Shown here piece by piece: positions 29,334 to 37,631 of a stretch of 64,000 nt of DNA; position 1 is the stretch's first letter; every line of letters begins with the position of its first letter. This stretch comes from Iodobacter ciconiae (GTDB taxonomy: Bacteria > Pseudomonadota > Gammaproteobacteria > Burkholderiales > Chitinibacteraceae): assembly GCF_003952345.1 (NCBI RefSeq), contig NZ_CP034433.1, forward strand, positions 2,232,001-2,296,000. Reading direction: 5' to 3'. The notes below the pieces were generated by a model. It had not been told where the DNA came from, made no database searches, and saw only the letters and a list, made by a program, of their open reading frames with translations. The position numbers and the translations under genes were made by a program.

Positions 29334-29425
29334 AATCGCTAAGCTAGTACTTACTGGCTTACAAAACTCAAGCCATTCCGAAAAATGACTCTTACTATGC
29401 AAGCACTTGTTTCGCTTCCGAATCA

Positions 29426-29448
29426 AGCACTCACACTCATCGACTGTA
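29426..29448 (-). other. 16S processing stem, 5' strand in the rrn leader
   Basis: The partner of 27756-27778, lying 93 bp before the 16S start. Confidence 0.82.
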
Positions 29449-29462
29449 TTTTTTTAAAGATC
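29447..29462 (-). promoter_or_regulatory. boxA-like antitermination site in rrn leader
   Basis: On the minus strand gatctttaaaaaaata; the related word recurs in the 16S-23S spacer, the two positions where rrn boxA sites normally stand. It resembles the Nus boxA TGCTCTTTAACA only in the ctttaa core, so this is inference. Confidence 0.5.
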
Positions 29463-29514
29463 GTTTCGCTTGCCCAAACACTGTGTTGCCGTGTGTGCTG
29501 CAGCGAGAGGCCGA

Positions 29515-29543
29515 AATATACCGATCTCAGCGCATCAGGTCAA
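29515..29543 (-). promoter_or_regulatory. rrn P1 promoter
   Basis: Minus strand: -35 TTGACC (29538-29543), 17-bp spacer, -10 TATATT (29515-29520), then a GC-rich discriminator tcggcc. Upstream sequence is moderately AT-rich (ttttgtctgtgttttg), as for UP elements. The leader to 16S is about 175 bases. Confidence 0.75.
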
Positions 29544-29716
29544 TACTCTGCTAGTAGCAAAACACAGACAAAATAGGCAAGCAATTGATTATTAAGAAAA
29601 AGAAACTTTACTCACGAATGCACGCAATAACACCTGCCAGATAATTTGCAAAGCAAACGATGGGAACACCGTGTACATTGCGTACCAATATCTTTATTTC
29701 CCCATACTTGAGCCCC

Positions 29717-31453
29717 ATGCATACTGAAAACCAAGCAGAGAGCTTTATCATCGGCAAAGATGCCTCACTTGAATACTCTATCCGCACCATGCAGGAAAAA
29801 CTGCTGGCGCGCAAAATTCATATTGAAGAGACATCCTGGCTAAACCCGGTTGAATGCATCTGGTCGGTGCATATTCGCGATCGCGATTGCCCTCTGTTAT
29901 TTACTAATGGAAAAGGTGCATCTAAATTAGCCGCACGCGCGAGTGCTTTAGGTGAGTATTTTGAGCGCCTTGGCTGCCATTATTTCTGGACGCACTTTTA
30001 CCTGGGTGAAACGCGCAGCAACTTGCCAGTTGTGCATTACCCGCAAGAGCGCTGGTTTGCACCAACGGAAGATGGCAACTTGCCCGAAGGTATTTTGAAT
30101 CCTGAGCTGATAGCTTTTTATAATCCGCAAAGCTCGCTGGATGACAAAATGCTAGTGGATCTGAACTCTGGTAATCCAGAGCGCGGCATCTGCGCCCTGC
30201 CCTATACTCGCCTTAGTGATAATGAGTTGACCTGGATTCCGGTTAATATTATCGGCAATCTATATGTAAGCAACGGCATGTCGGCAGGCAACACCATGCT
30301 GGAAGCACGCAGCCAGGCTTTATCCGAAATCCTTGAGCGCCATATTAAATTCCGCATTATTGCTGAAGGCATTTGCCTGCCGGATGTACCTGAAGAAGTG
30401 ATTAACCGCTTTCCCGGTATTGCAGCCGGAGTGAAAGCCCTTCGTGCTGCAGGTTTTGGCATCCTGGTAAAAGACGCATCGCTGGGTGGACGCTATCCTG
30501 TGATGAATGTGACCCTGCTGCACCCGGACGATCAAGGTTGCTTTGCCAGCTTTGGTGCACACCCGCGTTTTGAAGTGGCGCTGGAGCGCGCCTTAACTGA
30601 GCTATTGCAAGGCCGTGCACTGGATACGCTGACCCAATTTCCAGAGCCTGGCTTTGATATGGAAGAAATCGCCGGTGCATCTAATCTGGAACTGCACTTT
30701 ATTGATTCCAGCGGCACCATCAGCTGGGATTTTCTGAAAGACACACCAGACTTTGCCTTTAGCGACTGGAGCTTTAGCAGCACCACGGCAGAAGATTACC
30801 AATGGCTGGTAGATTGCATTCATGCCGAGGGCAAGCAAATCTATGTGGCGGACTTTACCGAGCTGGATGTCTATAGCTGCCGCATTCTGGTGCCGGGCAT
30901 GTCAGAGATTTATCAGATTGACGATCTTGAATGGGAAAACAATAGCATCGGCAATGAAATTCGCCCGGCCATTTTAAGACTCAACCAGCTAGATGATATC
31001 GAATGCGCCGAACTGCTGACTACCCTGCAAACCATAGGGCTGACTGACGATAGATCAATTTGGGAGATCATCGGCCTTGCCGCCGCCGCTGGCTCGGCCT
31101 GGAAAACACTGAGAATTGGTGAATTGAAAACACTGCTGGCCCTGGCCATTGGTGACAAAAACGCCACACTAGAAGGCTGCGACTGGGTACATCACTTCGG
31201 CCAGATAGAAGAATCCCGGCGCCGCGTTTATCGCTGTGTAGAAAACCTGATTAATCTGCACAAAACCGAGATGTTCCATCATTCCTTAGAACTAATGTAC
31301 GGCACTGAAACGCTATACCTGGCGATGGATCTGTTAAAACGCAAGCAACGCTTCTTTGGCCTTAATGAGCTTGGCCCAGATATGTCTGGCAGCCCGGTTC
31401 ATACACGTTTACTTGAGGCTTATGACAAGCTGGGATTAAACACAGCTAAATAA
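29717..31453 (+). CDS. ycaO: YcaO-type protein (RimO-associated S12 methylthiolation accessory / cyclodehydratase-like)
   Basis: E. coli YcaO (586 residues) helps RimO methylthiolate ribosomal protein S12; the same fold is an ATP-dependent cyclodehydratase in peptide natural-product pathways. The 578-residue protein is close to the E. coli type over its full length: FIIGKDASLEYSIRTMQEKL, IEETSWLNPVECIWSVHIRD, FTNGKGASKLAARASALGEYFERL, and later SNGMSAGNTMLEARSQALSEILERHIKF (ATP/Mg-binding Glu residues). The C-terminal tail LNTAK does not have the Pro-rich end of azoline-forming members. The frame is open from 29660, but ATG 29717 gives the usual start. No precursor peptide is nearby, which favours the housekeeping role. 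Confidence 0.9.
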   Translation: MHTENQAESFIIGKDASLEYSIRTMQEKLLARKIHIEETSWLNPVECIWSVHIRDRDCPLLFTNGKGASKLAARASALGEYFERLGCHYFWTHFYLGETRSNLPVVHYPQERWFAPTEDGNLPEGILNPELIAFYNPQSSLDDKMLVDLNSGNPERGICALPYTRLSDNELTWIPVNIIGNLYVSNGMSAGNTMLEARSQALSEILERHIKFRIIAEGICLPDVPEEVINRFPGIAAGVKALRAAGFGILVKDASLGGRYPVMNVTLLHPDDQGCFASFGAHPRFEVALERALTELLQGRALDTLTQFPEPGFDMEEIAGASNLELHFIDSSGTISWDFLKDTPDFAFSDWSFSSTTAEDYQWLVDCIHAEGKQIYVADFTELDVYSCRILVPGMSEIYQIDDLEWENNSIGNEIRPAILRLNQLDDIECAELLTTLQTIGLTDDRSIWEIIGLAAAAGSAWKTLRIGELKTLLALAIGDKNATLEGCDWVHHFGQIEESRRRVYRCVENLINLHKTEMFHHSLELMYGTETLYLAMDLLKRKQRFFGLNELGPDMSGSPVHTRLLEAYDKLGLNTAK

Positions 31454-31459
31454 GCATAT

Positions 31460-31495
31460 GGCCGCAGAAGCTCTAGCTTTTGCGGCCCTTTTTAT
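31460..31495 (+). terminator. Terminator of ycaO
   Basis: Stem ggccgcagaagct / agcttttgcggcc with a ct loop followed by ctttttatt; it starts 6 bp after the ycaO stop. Confidence 0.9.
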
Positions 31496-32079
31496 TTGTA
31501 GCCCCCGCAGCAACGCTCTACTGCCGCACCTTGGCCACGCAACGAGCGCGCACCTCTCCCAAATTTCCCTACTCACTGACGCAGCACGCACGATAGCGGT
31601 AGTCCGCTCTAACTGCCTGTTTTGCGTACACAGCGTTTTGTTTTCCTGCGTCTGCTCTAGTGTGCGGACTTCAGCCCGGCCCTGCGCCCGAATAGAGAAA
31701 CCACGCCATTGTTTCATCTGCTCCGGGAATAAACATTTGGCACAACAATATCCGCTCAGCTCGATTTCTAACAGCTTAAAACAGCGCCTTAACGAGCTTT
31801 GGGGAGATGCGCCATGAGCAGTGACCCAGCCCCTGAGTGAGTTGCCCCCCCCTAAAAGGGAGAGTCTCAACTCTCTTGGTACAAGGGGCAGCATGGAAGC
31901 TATTACACGCCGATTGACAAGTGGCACAGCAAATACAAAAATAACCACCACGACACAATGGAAATAATTACAAAATAAAGGAAAGATCATTCCTTCTGTC
32001 GGAATTCTGCTAAAAGCCACGACAATCATGCCAATGGTATCACCTCAACAATAAACTCATGCAGTAGGGGATAGGAAAA
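31496..32079. other. Intergenic stretch without a supported gene
   Basis: 584 bp between ycaO and the GH3 gene. Open frames exist on both strands (Cys-, Arg- and Ser-rich) but neither has family similarity, a normal residue mix or a ribosome site, and they overlap each other. Base composition is more GC-rich in the first 330 bp, then AT-rich near 31900-32070. A purine hairpin ctaaaagggagagtctcaac / ctctcttgg occurs around 31850-31880. Any gene here would be new to me. Confidence 0.5.
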
Positions 32080-34587
32080 ATGCAAAAAATGTTTTGCACT
32101 AAAAAAACCGCTCTAGCCATTACACTCAGCTTGGTTCTAGGTGTGGGCCTCACCGCTTGTGATAATGAAGATGAAGATGACGCCTCTTCATCCAACGTTA
32201 ATGCCTGGATGACTTCATCCATCATCGCAAAAATGAATACCGCAAAAACGGACACCGACAAAGAAGCTATAGCAAATAAACGGGCCAAGCTGCTAATTGC
32301 TAAGATGACGCTTGAGCAGAAACTACAACAACTAACTGGCTCGGCTCCGGAAATCGTTCCGGAACTGCCGAACTGCAAAGGCGCCCGCCACGTATCACCC
32401 ATCACTGCACTGAACATCCCCACTTTCCGCATCACTAACGGTCCCGTCGGCCTGGGACAGAATGATTGCATTTCGACATTAGTTACCCCGATCATGATTT
32501 CTGTGGGCGGCTCGTTAATCGACATTACTGCATATTCAGATGCCTCCTCTGCCAAAGCCACCGCACTGCCATCGGCCATGGCTGCAGCAGCCTCATTCGA
32601 TCCGAGCGTTGCCGGCAGCTACGGCGATGTTATCGGCACCGAAATGGCTAACCTGGCACTGCACGAATTTGAAGCCCCGGGAATGAATATGGCCCGACTG
32701 CCTATCCTCGGCCGTAATTTCGAATACTTCGGTGAAGATCCCTTCCTGTCCGGCACAATGGCAGTCAGTGAAATCAAATCGATCCAGGCCAAAGGGATGA
32801 TCGCCATGGCCAAGCATTACGTTGGCAACGAGCAGGAAACCAACCGCACGTCGATCCAGGAAACCATCGACCGCCAAGCGATGCGTGAGCTCTACCTGCT
32901 GCCGTTTGAAATGTCCGTCAAGGACGGTAAAGTGGCTTCGATCATGTGCGCGTACAACTACGTAAATGGTATATCGTCATGCGAGAACAAAGAAACACTG
33001 ACCGATATCCTGCGCAATGACTGGGGCTTCACTGGCTACGTCCAGTCCGATTTCTTCGCTACCAAGACAACGGTAGACACAATGAATAACGGTATGGACT
33101 TCATGATGCCGATTCCGCTGCAATGGGCTCCGGCTTTACTGACCTCAGCGCTTGCAGCTGGCACGATCACCCTGCCCCAAATCGACAGAGCCTTGGAGCG
33201 CCGTTATACCCAGATGTTCAAGTACGGCATTTTTGACCGGCAGATCCAACAGACCCCTATCGACTTTACCGCAGGTGGTATGAAGGCCCGTGATATAGGC
33301 ACCAAGGCTGCTGTTCTGCTGCAGAACAATGGCGCATTGCCTTTGGCATCGACCGTGCAGAACATCGTGCTAATCGGCAAGGCAAGCCAAATCTATGCGC
33401 AACAGGCCGTGGCTGGAGGAGTACTGGTTGGCAAGCCCATGGGTGGCGGTGGTGGCAGCTCTGACGTCGTACCAAACTACACAGTGACACCGGTCGATGG
33501 CATCAAGAATATACTCAAAACCCTGGGCAACACCACGGCAACGGTGAAGCTGATCCTCATTGACGATGCCAACACGACAGCAACTATCGACGGCACCTTA
33601 ACAACCTTTGCTGCCGCGACAACGGCAGCGGCAAGTGCTGATGCAGTGGTCATAATGGCCGGAACCATCTCCGAAGAAGGTGCAGACCGAGCAACCTTCA
33701 CCAGCACCTCTGGCACCACCCTGGCCGACTCCGCGGCTGCCGGCAGCAGCCTCGACTGGTACGCCGCTGCGCCAAGCAAGATTGCCACAAATACAACGGC
33801 AAATACAGCCAAAAACAGTGGCACTGTCGAGATGATCAAAGCCATCCAGGCTATAGCACCAACCAAGACCACACTAGTTCTAAAAGACAATGCCGGTGTC
33901 GCCATGGATCCTGCTCTGGTAGGAGCAGCCGGCCCGGCCATCCTCGAAGTCTGGTTCCCAGGCCAGGAAGATGGCAATATTGTTGCTGATCTGCTGTTCG
34001 GCCAGAAAAACCCATCCGGCAAGCTGCCGGTAACCTTTCCGTTTGCTGGCAATAGCTTCCTGGATCAGGTTGCCGCAGATGGCAGCCAATTTCCGGGAAA
34101 ACTCCAGGCTGACGGTACAACAAGCATAGTCAACTACAGCGAAGGCTTGAGGATCGGCTATCGCTGGTACGATGCCCACAATATCGCTCCTGCCTTTCCC
34201 TTTGGCCACGGTCTATCGTACACAACATTCACCATCACCAACCCCAGCGTTACTGCCAATGGCAGCAAATATAATGTCAAGGCTACGGTAAAGAATACGG
34301 GCTCCAGGGCGGGGGCCGAAGTGGTTCAGGTCTATATCACTTTGCCAAACTATGACAAGCTACCGGGCCTTCCTCAAGCGCCGAAGCGCCTGGTTGGATT
34401 CAGCAAAGTCGTGCTGGCTGCAGGCGCATCGAAGGATGTAATCATCACCATCGATCCAGCAGCATCCAACCATCCGCTGAGCTACTGGGACACAAGTACC
34501 AACTTATGGATCACGCCGACAGGCACCTACACTGTTTCGGTCGGCAACTCTTCGAAGAAACTAACCACCGTAACCTTTAGCAAGTAA
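32080..34587 (+). CDS. Glycoside hydrolase family 3 lipoprotein (beta-glucosidase-like)
   Basis: 835 residues. A lipoprotein signal (LGVGLTAC, lipobox Cys27) is followed by an acidic Asp/Glu linker, so it should be a membrane-anchored, probably periplasmic or surface enzyme. GH3 domain 1 covers about 60-370: KMTLEQKLQQLTGSAPE, MNMARLPILGRNFEYFGEDPFLSG, KHYVGNEQETNR (substrate-binding Lys-His), and the nucleophile Asp in GYVQSDFFA (about residue 323; usual SDW is SDF here). Domain 2 follows (VLLQNNGALPL) and a C-terminal Fn3-like domain (VTVKNTGSRAGAEVVQVYI type, about 730-800). Known GH3 enzymes release terminal glucose, xylose or GlcNAc; the specificity cannot be told. Codon use is more GC-leaning and less like its neighbours, and an IS remnant follows, so transfer is possible. 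Confidence 0.9.
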   Translation: MQKMFCTKKTALAITLSLVLGVGLTACDNEDEDDASSSNVNAWMTSSIIAKMNTAKTDTDKEAIANKRAKLLIAKMTLEQKLQQLTGSAPEIVPELPNCKGARHVSPITALNIPTFRITNGPVGLGQNDCISTLVTPIMISVGGSLIDITAYSDASSAKATALPSAMAAAASFDPSVAGSYGDVIGTEMANLALHEFEAPGMNMARLPILGRNFEYFGEDPFLSGTMAVSEIKSIQAKGMIAMAKHYVGNEQETNRTSIQETIDRQAMRELYLLPFEMSVKDGKVASIMCAYNYVNGISSCENKETLTDILRNDWGFTGYVQSDFFATKTTVDTMNNGMDFMMPIPLQWAPALLTSALAAGTITLPQIDRALERRYTQMFKYGIFDRQIQQTPIDFTAGGMKARDIGTKAAVLLQNNGALPLASTVQNIVLIGKASQIYAQQAVAGGVLVGKPMGGGGGSSDVVPNYTVTPVDGIKNILKTLGNTTATVKLILIDDANTTATIDGTLTTFAAATTAAASADAVVIMAGTISEEGADRATFTSTSGTTLADSAAAGSSLDWYAAAPSKIATNTTANTAKNSGTVEMIKAIQAIAPTKTTLVLKDNAGVAMDPALVGAAGPAILEVWFPGQEDGNIVADLLFGQKNPSGKLPVTFPFAGNSFLDQVAADGSQFPGKLQADGTTSIVNYSEGLRIGYRWYDAHNIAPAFPFGHGLSYTTFTITNPSVTANGSKYNVKATVKNTGSRAGAEVVQVYITLPNYDKLPGLPQAPKRLVGFSKVVLAAGASKDVIITIDPAASNHPLSYWDTSTNLWITPTGTYTVSVGNSSKKLTTVTFSK

Positions 34588-34647
34588 TTCGCCGGCAGGT
34601 GTGCCGAGGCAAGCAACTCTACCAATTCAGCATAACCACAGCAAGGA

Positions 34648-34686
34648 CGTCATGGATCTTCCGAGTCCATGGCGTTCTTTTTATTA
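34648..34686 (+). terminator. Terminator of the GH3 gene
   Basis: Stem cgtcatggatc / gagtccatggcg with a ttcc loop, followed by ttctttttatt. It lies 60 bp after the GH3 stop and marks the edge of the IS remnant. Confidence 0.8.
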
Positions 34687-34689
34687 AGG

Positions 34690-34928
34690 GGATAAAAACA
34701 GGTTGATATGGCACTTCCGCAAATACAAATAGCCCCCCCCCTGTTTCGCTGATTTTGTGTCAACGTAATCAACTGATCGGCGATCTGCCGGTTGACGCTC
34801 GATTGTTGGCTGACATAGCGATAACAAGTTTGGCTGATGCCAAACGCCAAGCAGGCCACCTTTATGATTGCGCGTTGTTCTTTAACCACTCGCCGTGCCA
34901 TCTCGCGCCGTCGAGATGGCGTTACCAC
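34690..34928 (-). pseudogene. IS3-family OrfB, N-terminal fragment
   Basis: SRRREMARRVVKEQRAIIKVACLAFGISQTCYRYVSQ is the usual OrfB start. The frame then breaks at a run of nine G (34735-34743 on the other strand), where the correct frame would read GYLYLRKCH, like the LCYLYLRNV of intact members. No DDE domain is left. Confidence 0.7.
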
Positions 34929-35188
34929 TTTTTTTCGAGCGCTTCCCGGACGATTTCAGCCTTCAGGCGTTCTTCGGCATACATTTTTTTGAGGCGACGA
35001 TTTTCGTCTTCCAGCTCTTTAAGGCGCGCCATCATGGAGGCGTCCATGCCTCCAAATTTCGCGCGCCATTTATAAAAAGTAGCCGAGCTAAAGCTATGTT
35101 CGCGACAGAGCTCAGCGACAGGACTGCCGCCTTCGGCTTGCTTAAGGATGGTAATGATTTGGCTATCGGTAAAACGGGATGATTTCAT
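34922..35188 (-). CDS. IS3-family transposase OrfA
   Basis: 88 residues from ATG 35188, with helix-turn-helix (IITILKQAEGGSPVAELCREHSFSSATFYKWRAKFGG) and a coiled-coil tail. It is complete and overlaps the start of orfB by the usual few bases, but without an intact orfB it cannot transpose. Confidence 0.85.
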   Translation of the reverse strand: MKSSRFTDSQIITILKQAEGGSPVAELCREHSFSSATFYKWRAKFGGMDASMMARLKELEDENRRLKKMYAEERLKAEIVREALEKKW

Positions 35189-35459
35189 GTAAAACTTCCT
35201 CAAATTCATTACGAGAAAATTCTACTTAAAACGACGATTATTTGGTAGGGAGATTACCATAGCTACGTACATCAACTTTCTGATTTATATACATACCTAA
35301 CCATTTCCGATATACCCTATTTCCATTAATTTTATTACATACCAATCCAGTGCTTTTGACTCGTTCAAAAGTAGCCTAACTTAGTTATTAGCTACAATCC
35401 AGATAAAATATTTATTCTCTTTACATAATTTGCATAGCAAACTTAAAACCACCTAAATC

Positions 35460-36053
35460 CTACCCACCAGTTTGTAAAGGAACAGAAAAATCATTTTTTA
35501 CTCCCCCAACGGTAAAACTATAAAACTCTCGCCAAATATTACCTTTTTTAAAATTTGCAACCAATTTTACAGAAACAGGAGAACTCACCAATGGGTTATG
35601 CATGATCATATCTGTTTTAATCTGCATTTCCACAGCCGGCATTGCAAATTGAGAGGCTCCATTTATAAGTAATAGTTTTTGTGTCTTATTTCCCCCTACA
35701 CCAAATACTTGTGCCCGGTATACAAATTGATATCCCTTAATTCCTTTTATTAAATCTATAAAATCAGTATCTGCTGCATATTTTTTTAATAACTCATTAA
35801 CAGCTACTTGGTTAAGATCAACGACTTCAATACAACATGCGGGATCAAATGTTTCTCGGTCTACAGTTCTAAAAAAAGAAAGTGTTATTGGTTGTTTTAA
35901 TTTTGACTTTGTAAAAAAAAGCATTTCAATTGCTTTAGGTGGTTTATTAATACTAAAATTTGGATAATAAGGTAAATATGCAAACACACCAACAGCAGGT
36001 TCTGCACAAACAAAACCCGACAACATAAAAGAAAATATTAACATACATTTCAT
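35460..36053 (-). CDS. Small exported protein of unknown function, possible partner of the M15 peptidase
   Basis: 197 residues from Met at 36053, which has gggag 9 bases upstream. The N-terminus is a signal peptide (MKCMLIFSFMLSGFVCAEP), and the mature part is beta-rich with paired Cys (PACCIEV). No family is recognised. It begins directly after the stop codon of the M15 peptidase reading frame (TGA at 36059), so the two would be co-transcribed. Exported immunity proteins that protect the periplasm against a peptidoglycan-cleaving effector have this size and position. That role is inference. The gene is AT-rich compared with its surroundings. Confidence 0.6.
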   Translation of the reverse strand: MKCMLIFSFMLSGFVCAEPAVGVFAYLPYYPNFSINKPPKAIEMLFFTKSKLKQPITLSFFRTVDRETFDPACCIEVVDLNQVAVNELLKKYAADTDFIDLIKGIKGYQFVYRAQVFGVGGNKTQKLLLINGASQFAMPAVEMQIKTDMIMHNPLVSSPVSVKLVANFKKGNIWREFYSFTVGGVKNDFSVPLQTGG

Positions 36054-36058
36054 TTCAC

Positions 36059-37262
36059 TCATCTCCCATTAAATGACCAATGTGGTTTATCTTTTGCTCC
36101 TAACCAAATAACGCCATACATCCTTCCAACCGAAACTAAATCATTAAACACCTTTATTTTCTTTAAATTACCATCAGAATCTTTGACTTCTTTATTTTCA
36201 AAGTTAATAATTGTCATATCAACAGCTAATCGCCTATTATGGTTTGAATTTGCTGGTTTTGCGACAGGGTTGGATCCTATCCTATATGCATTTACCATAG
36301 CTTGCGCGGCCTCCTTTGATTTTTTATATCAACATCTCCATTTAAACCTCTATGACACCAATTAATAGCTACGCCCTCCCAAGGAGGAATATGATCTGGA
36401 GCCAATTTTCCACGTGCAATCTCAGAAGCATAGTGCATCAAATATGAACGCTCAATTGGCCGAAATGTTGTCGATATTCGCACAGAGATGCCTGCCTCAC
36501 GCAATGCTCCAATAAATTTTTTCGCATTTGTTTTAAAAGGCTCGACTAGATCATTTAAACTTATACTTTGTAAGAATTTCTTAGTCCAGCCAGCGCCACT
36601 AAGCTCACGTTCAGCAGAGCTAAGTACTATGGCTGGATGATTAGCATCTGATCGTTGAGGCGTTACTTGAACACCTTCTCTTTTTTTAGCTTTAGAATCT
36701 CCTTCTGGCTGCTTAGAGTTGTTTTATCTGAAGACTTTTGTTTATTTTCAGCATGTGACGACGCCTCTTTGGAAGCTGAACCATTTAGTATATTTAAGTG
36801 CTGCCTTACATAAATTTTATTTTTATCTGTAATACTATTAGCTAACATTAAGGATTCAATATCCACTGAATACTTAGCAGCAATACCTCCTAGCGTCTCA
36901 CCGGGCTTAACAATATGTACATTTTTAGGTTGTGCTTTTTGTTTATTATATAATATCGGGTTGAATACTCTGAACAAAATATGGCGCGGTAAGAGAATAT
37001 TGGCCATTAAGCTCACTCACACTCTTTGAAAAAATTTTTTCAAATTTTTTTCCCATATCTGCGAGATATAAATTAAGCTCCCCTCTAAATAGCCTTGGAT
37101 AAATTGATAGTAATTCACCACTGCTATTTGTTCTTGTATTTATTTTTGTTTTACCAACAGATATTTTTACTTCAGTATTAGCAAGAGGCCTTTTAACAGC
37201 ACCTTTAAGTTAAATTTTGACAGGCTTACCCAGTACTTTAATTATGCCTGGAATATAGGCGT
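36059..37262 (-). pseudogene. Broken LysM plus M15-type peptidoglycan peptidase gene (probable effector)
   Basis: Joining frames gives one protein: a fragment PVKI-stop-LKGAVKRPLANTEVKISVG and RGELNLYLADMGKKFEKIFSKSV, a LysM domain (VKPGETLGGIAAKYSVDIESLM), a polar linker, and an M15/VanY-like domain: ISVRISTTFRPIERSYLMH, then SNHNRRLAVDMTI (zinc His and Asp) and KDKPHWSFNG (third zinc His). Lesions: in-frame TAA at 37210-37212, a shift near 36943-36957, one A missing at 36722-36725, and one A missing near 36320. M15 enzymes cut D-Ala or L-Ala-D-Glu bonds in peptidoglycan. The N-terminal part looks like a T6SS-cargo style beta domain, so an effector is likely. The breaks fall in A/T runs, so a sequencing error is a real alternative for some of them. 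Confidence 0.65.
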
Positions 37263-37327
37263 ATCGGTAGCAAACCCGTTAATCTTATCCATCAATTCAT
37301 CACGCCTGATCCTGCAACCGTGATAGA

Positions 37328-37520
37328 TGTCAGCCCATCACCGACAAATCACGCCTAACTAGGCACTTATGTACTGCTTCAGCCCCATCAATATAACGGC
37401 GCAATAAATCGACCTCAGAATGAATTATCTGACCATCACGTTTGACCCGAACCTGCGCACGATAGGACAATGAGCCATCAGCGGCCTTTCTATTGAGTAA
37501 TTGCTGCCATTTTTTCCTAT
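37328..37520 (-). pseudogene. Site-specific (tyrosine) recombinase N-terminal remnant next to dusA
   Basis: The frame gives KKWQQLLNRKAADGSLSYRAQVRVKRDGQI-like sequence: KxDGSLSYRAQVRVKRDG is the typical arm-binding start of phage integrases. It ends within about 60 residues, and no catalytic domain is present. Only the ORF part after about residue 40 of the 37330-37632 frame has this character; the preceding hydrophobic stretch is probably not coding. Its position, at the 5' end of dusA and pointing away from it, matches the known dusA-associated integrases. Confidence 0.5.
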
Positions 37521-37631
37521 GTGCTACAAACACCGTCATGCAGCACAACTGTAACACCGGTAATACCAAAACGACTGAAAACAGCCCCAAACGCACAAAA
37601 ATATGAATCAATACATAAACAAGCAGAAACA

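Larger units (their letters stand above)
34690..35259 (-). mobile_element. Truncated IS3-family element (left end, orfA and start of orfB)
   Basis: The outer end tggtaatctccctacc (to 35259) matches the terminal pattern of the intact-length IS at 21733. orfA is whole; orfB stops after about 60 codons and the right end of the element is absent, replaced by the GH3 terminator region. It marks the border between the GH3 gene and the AT-rich patch up to dusA. Confidence 0.75.

Noticed and set aside
29717..31453. YcaO as part of an azoline peptide cluster
   Set aside because: No precursor peptide, dehydrogenase or transporter gene is adjacent, and the protein resembles the RimO-linked housekeeping type.
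31436..32029. Open frame on the minus strand of about 197 codons (and an overlapping plus-strand frame of 119 codons)
   Set aside because: Unusual residue mix, no family similarity, no ribosome site, and both frames overlap; I treat the stretch as noncoding.
36059..36504. Programmed frameshift in the M15 gene
   Set aside because: No slippery heptamer with a clear downstream stem was found at 36320, and several other lesions exist; decay or error is simpler.
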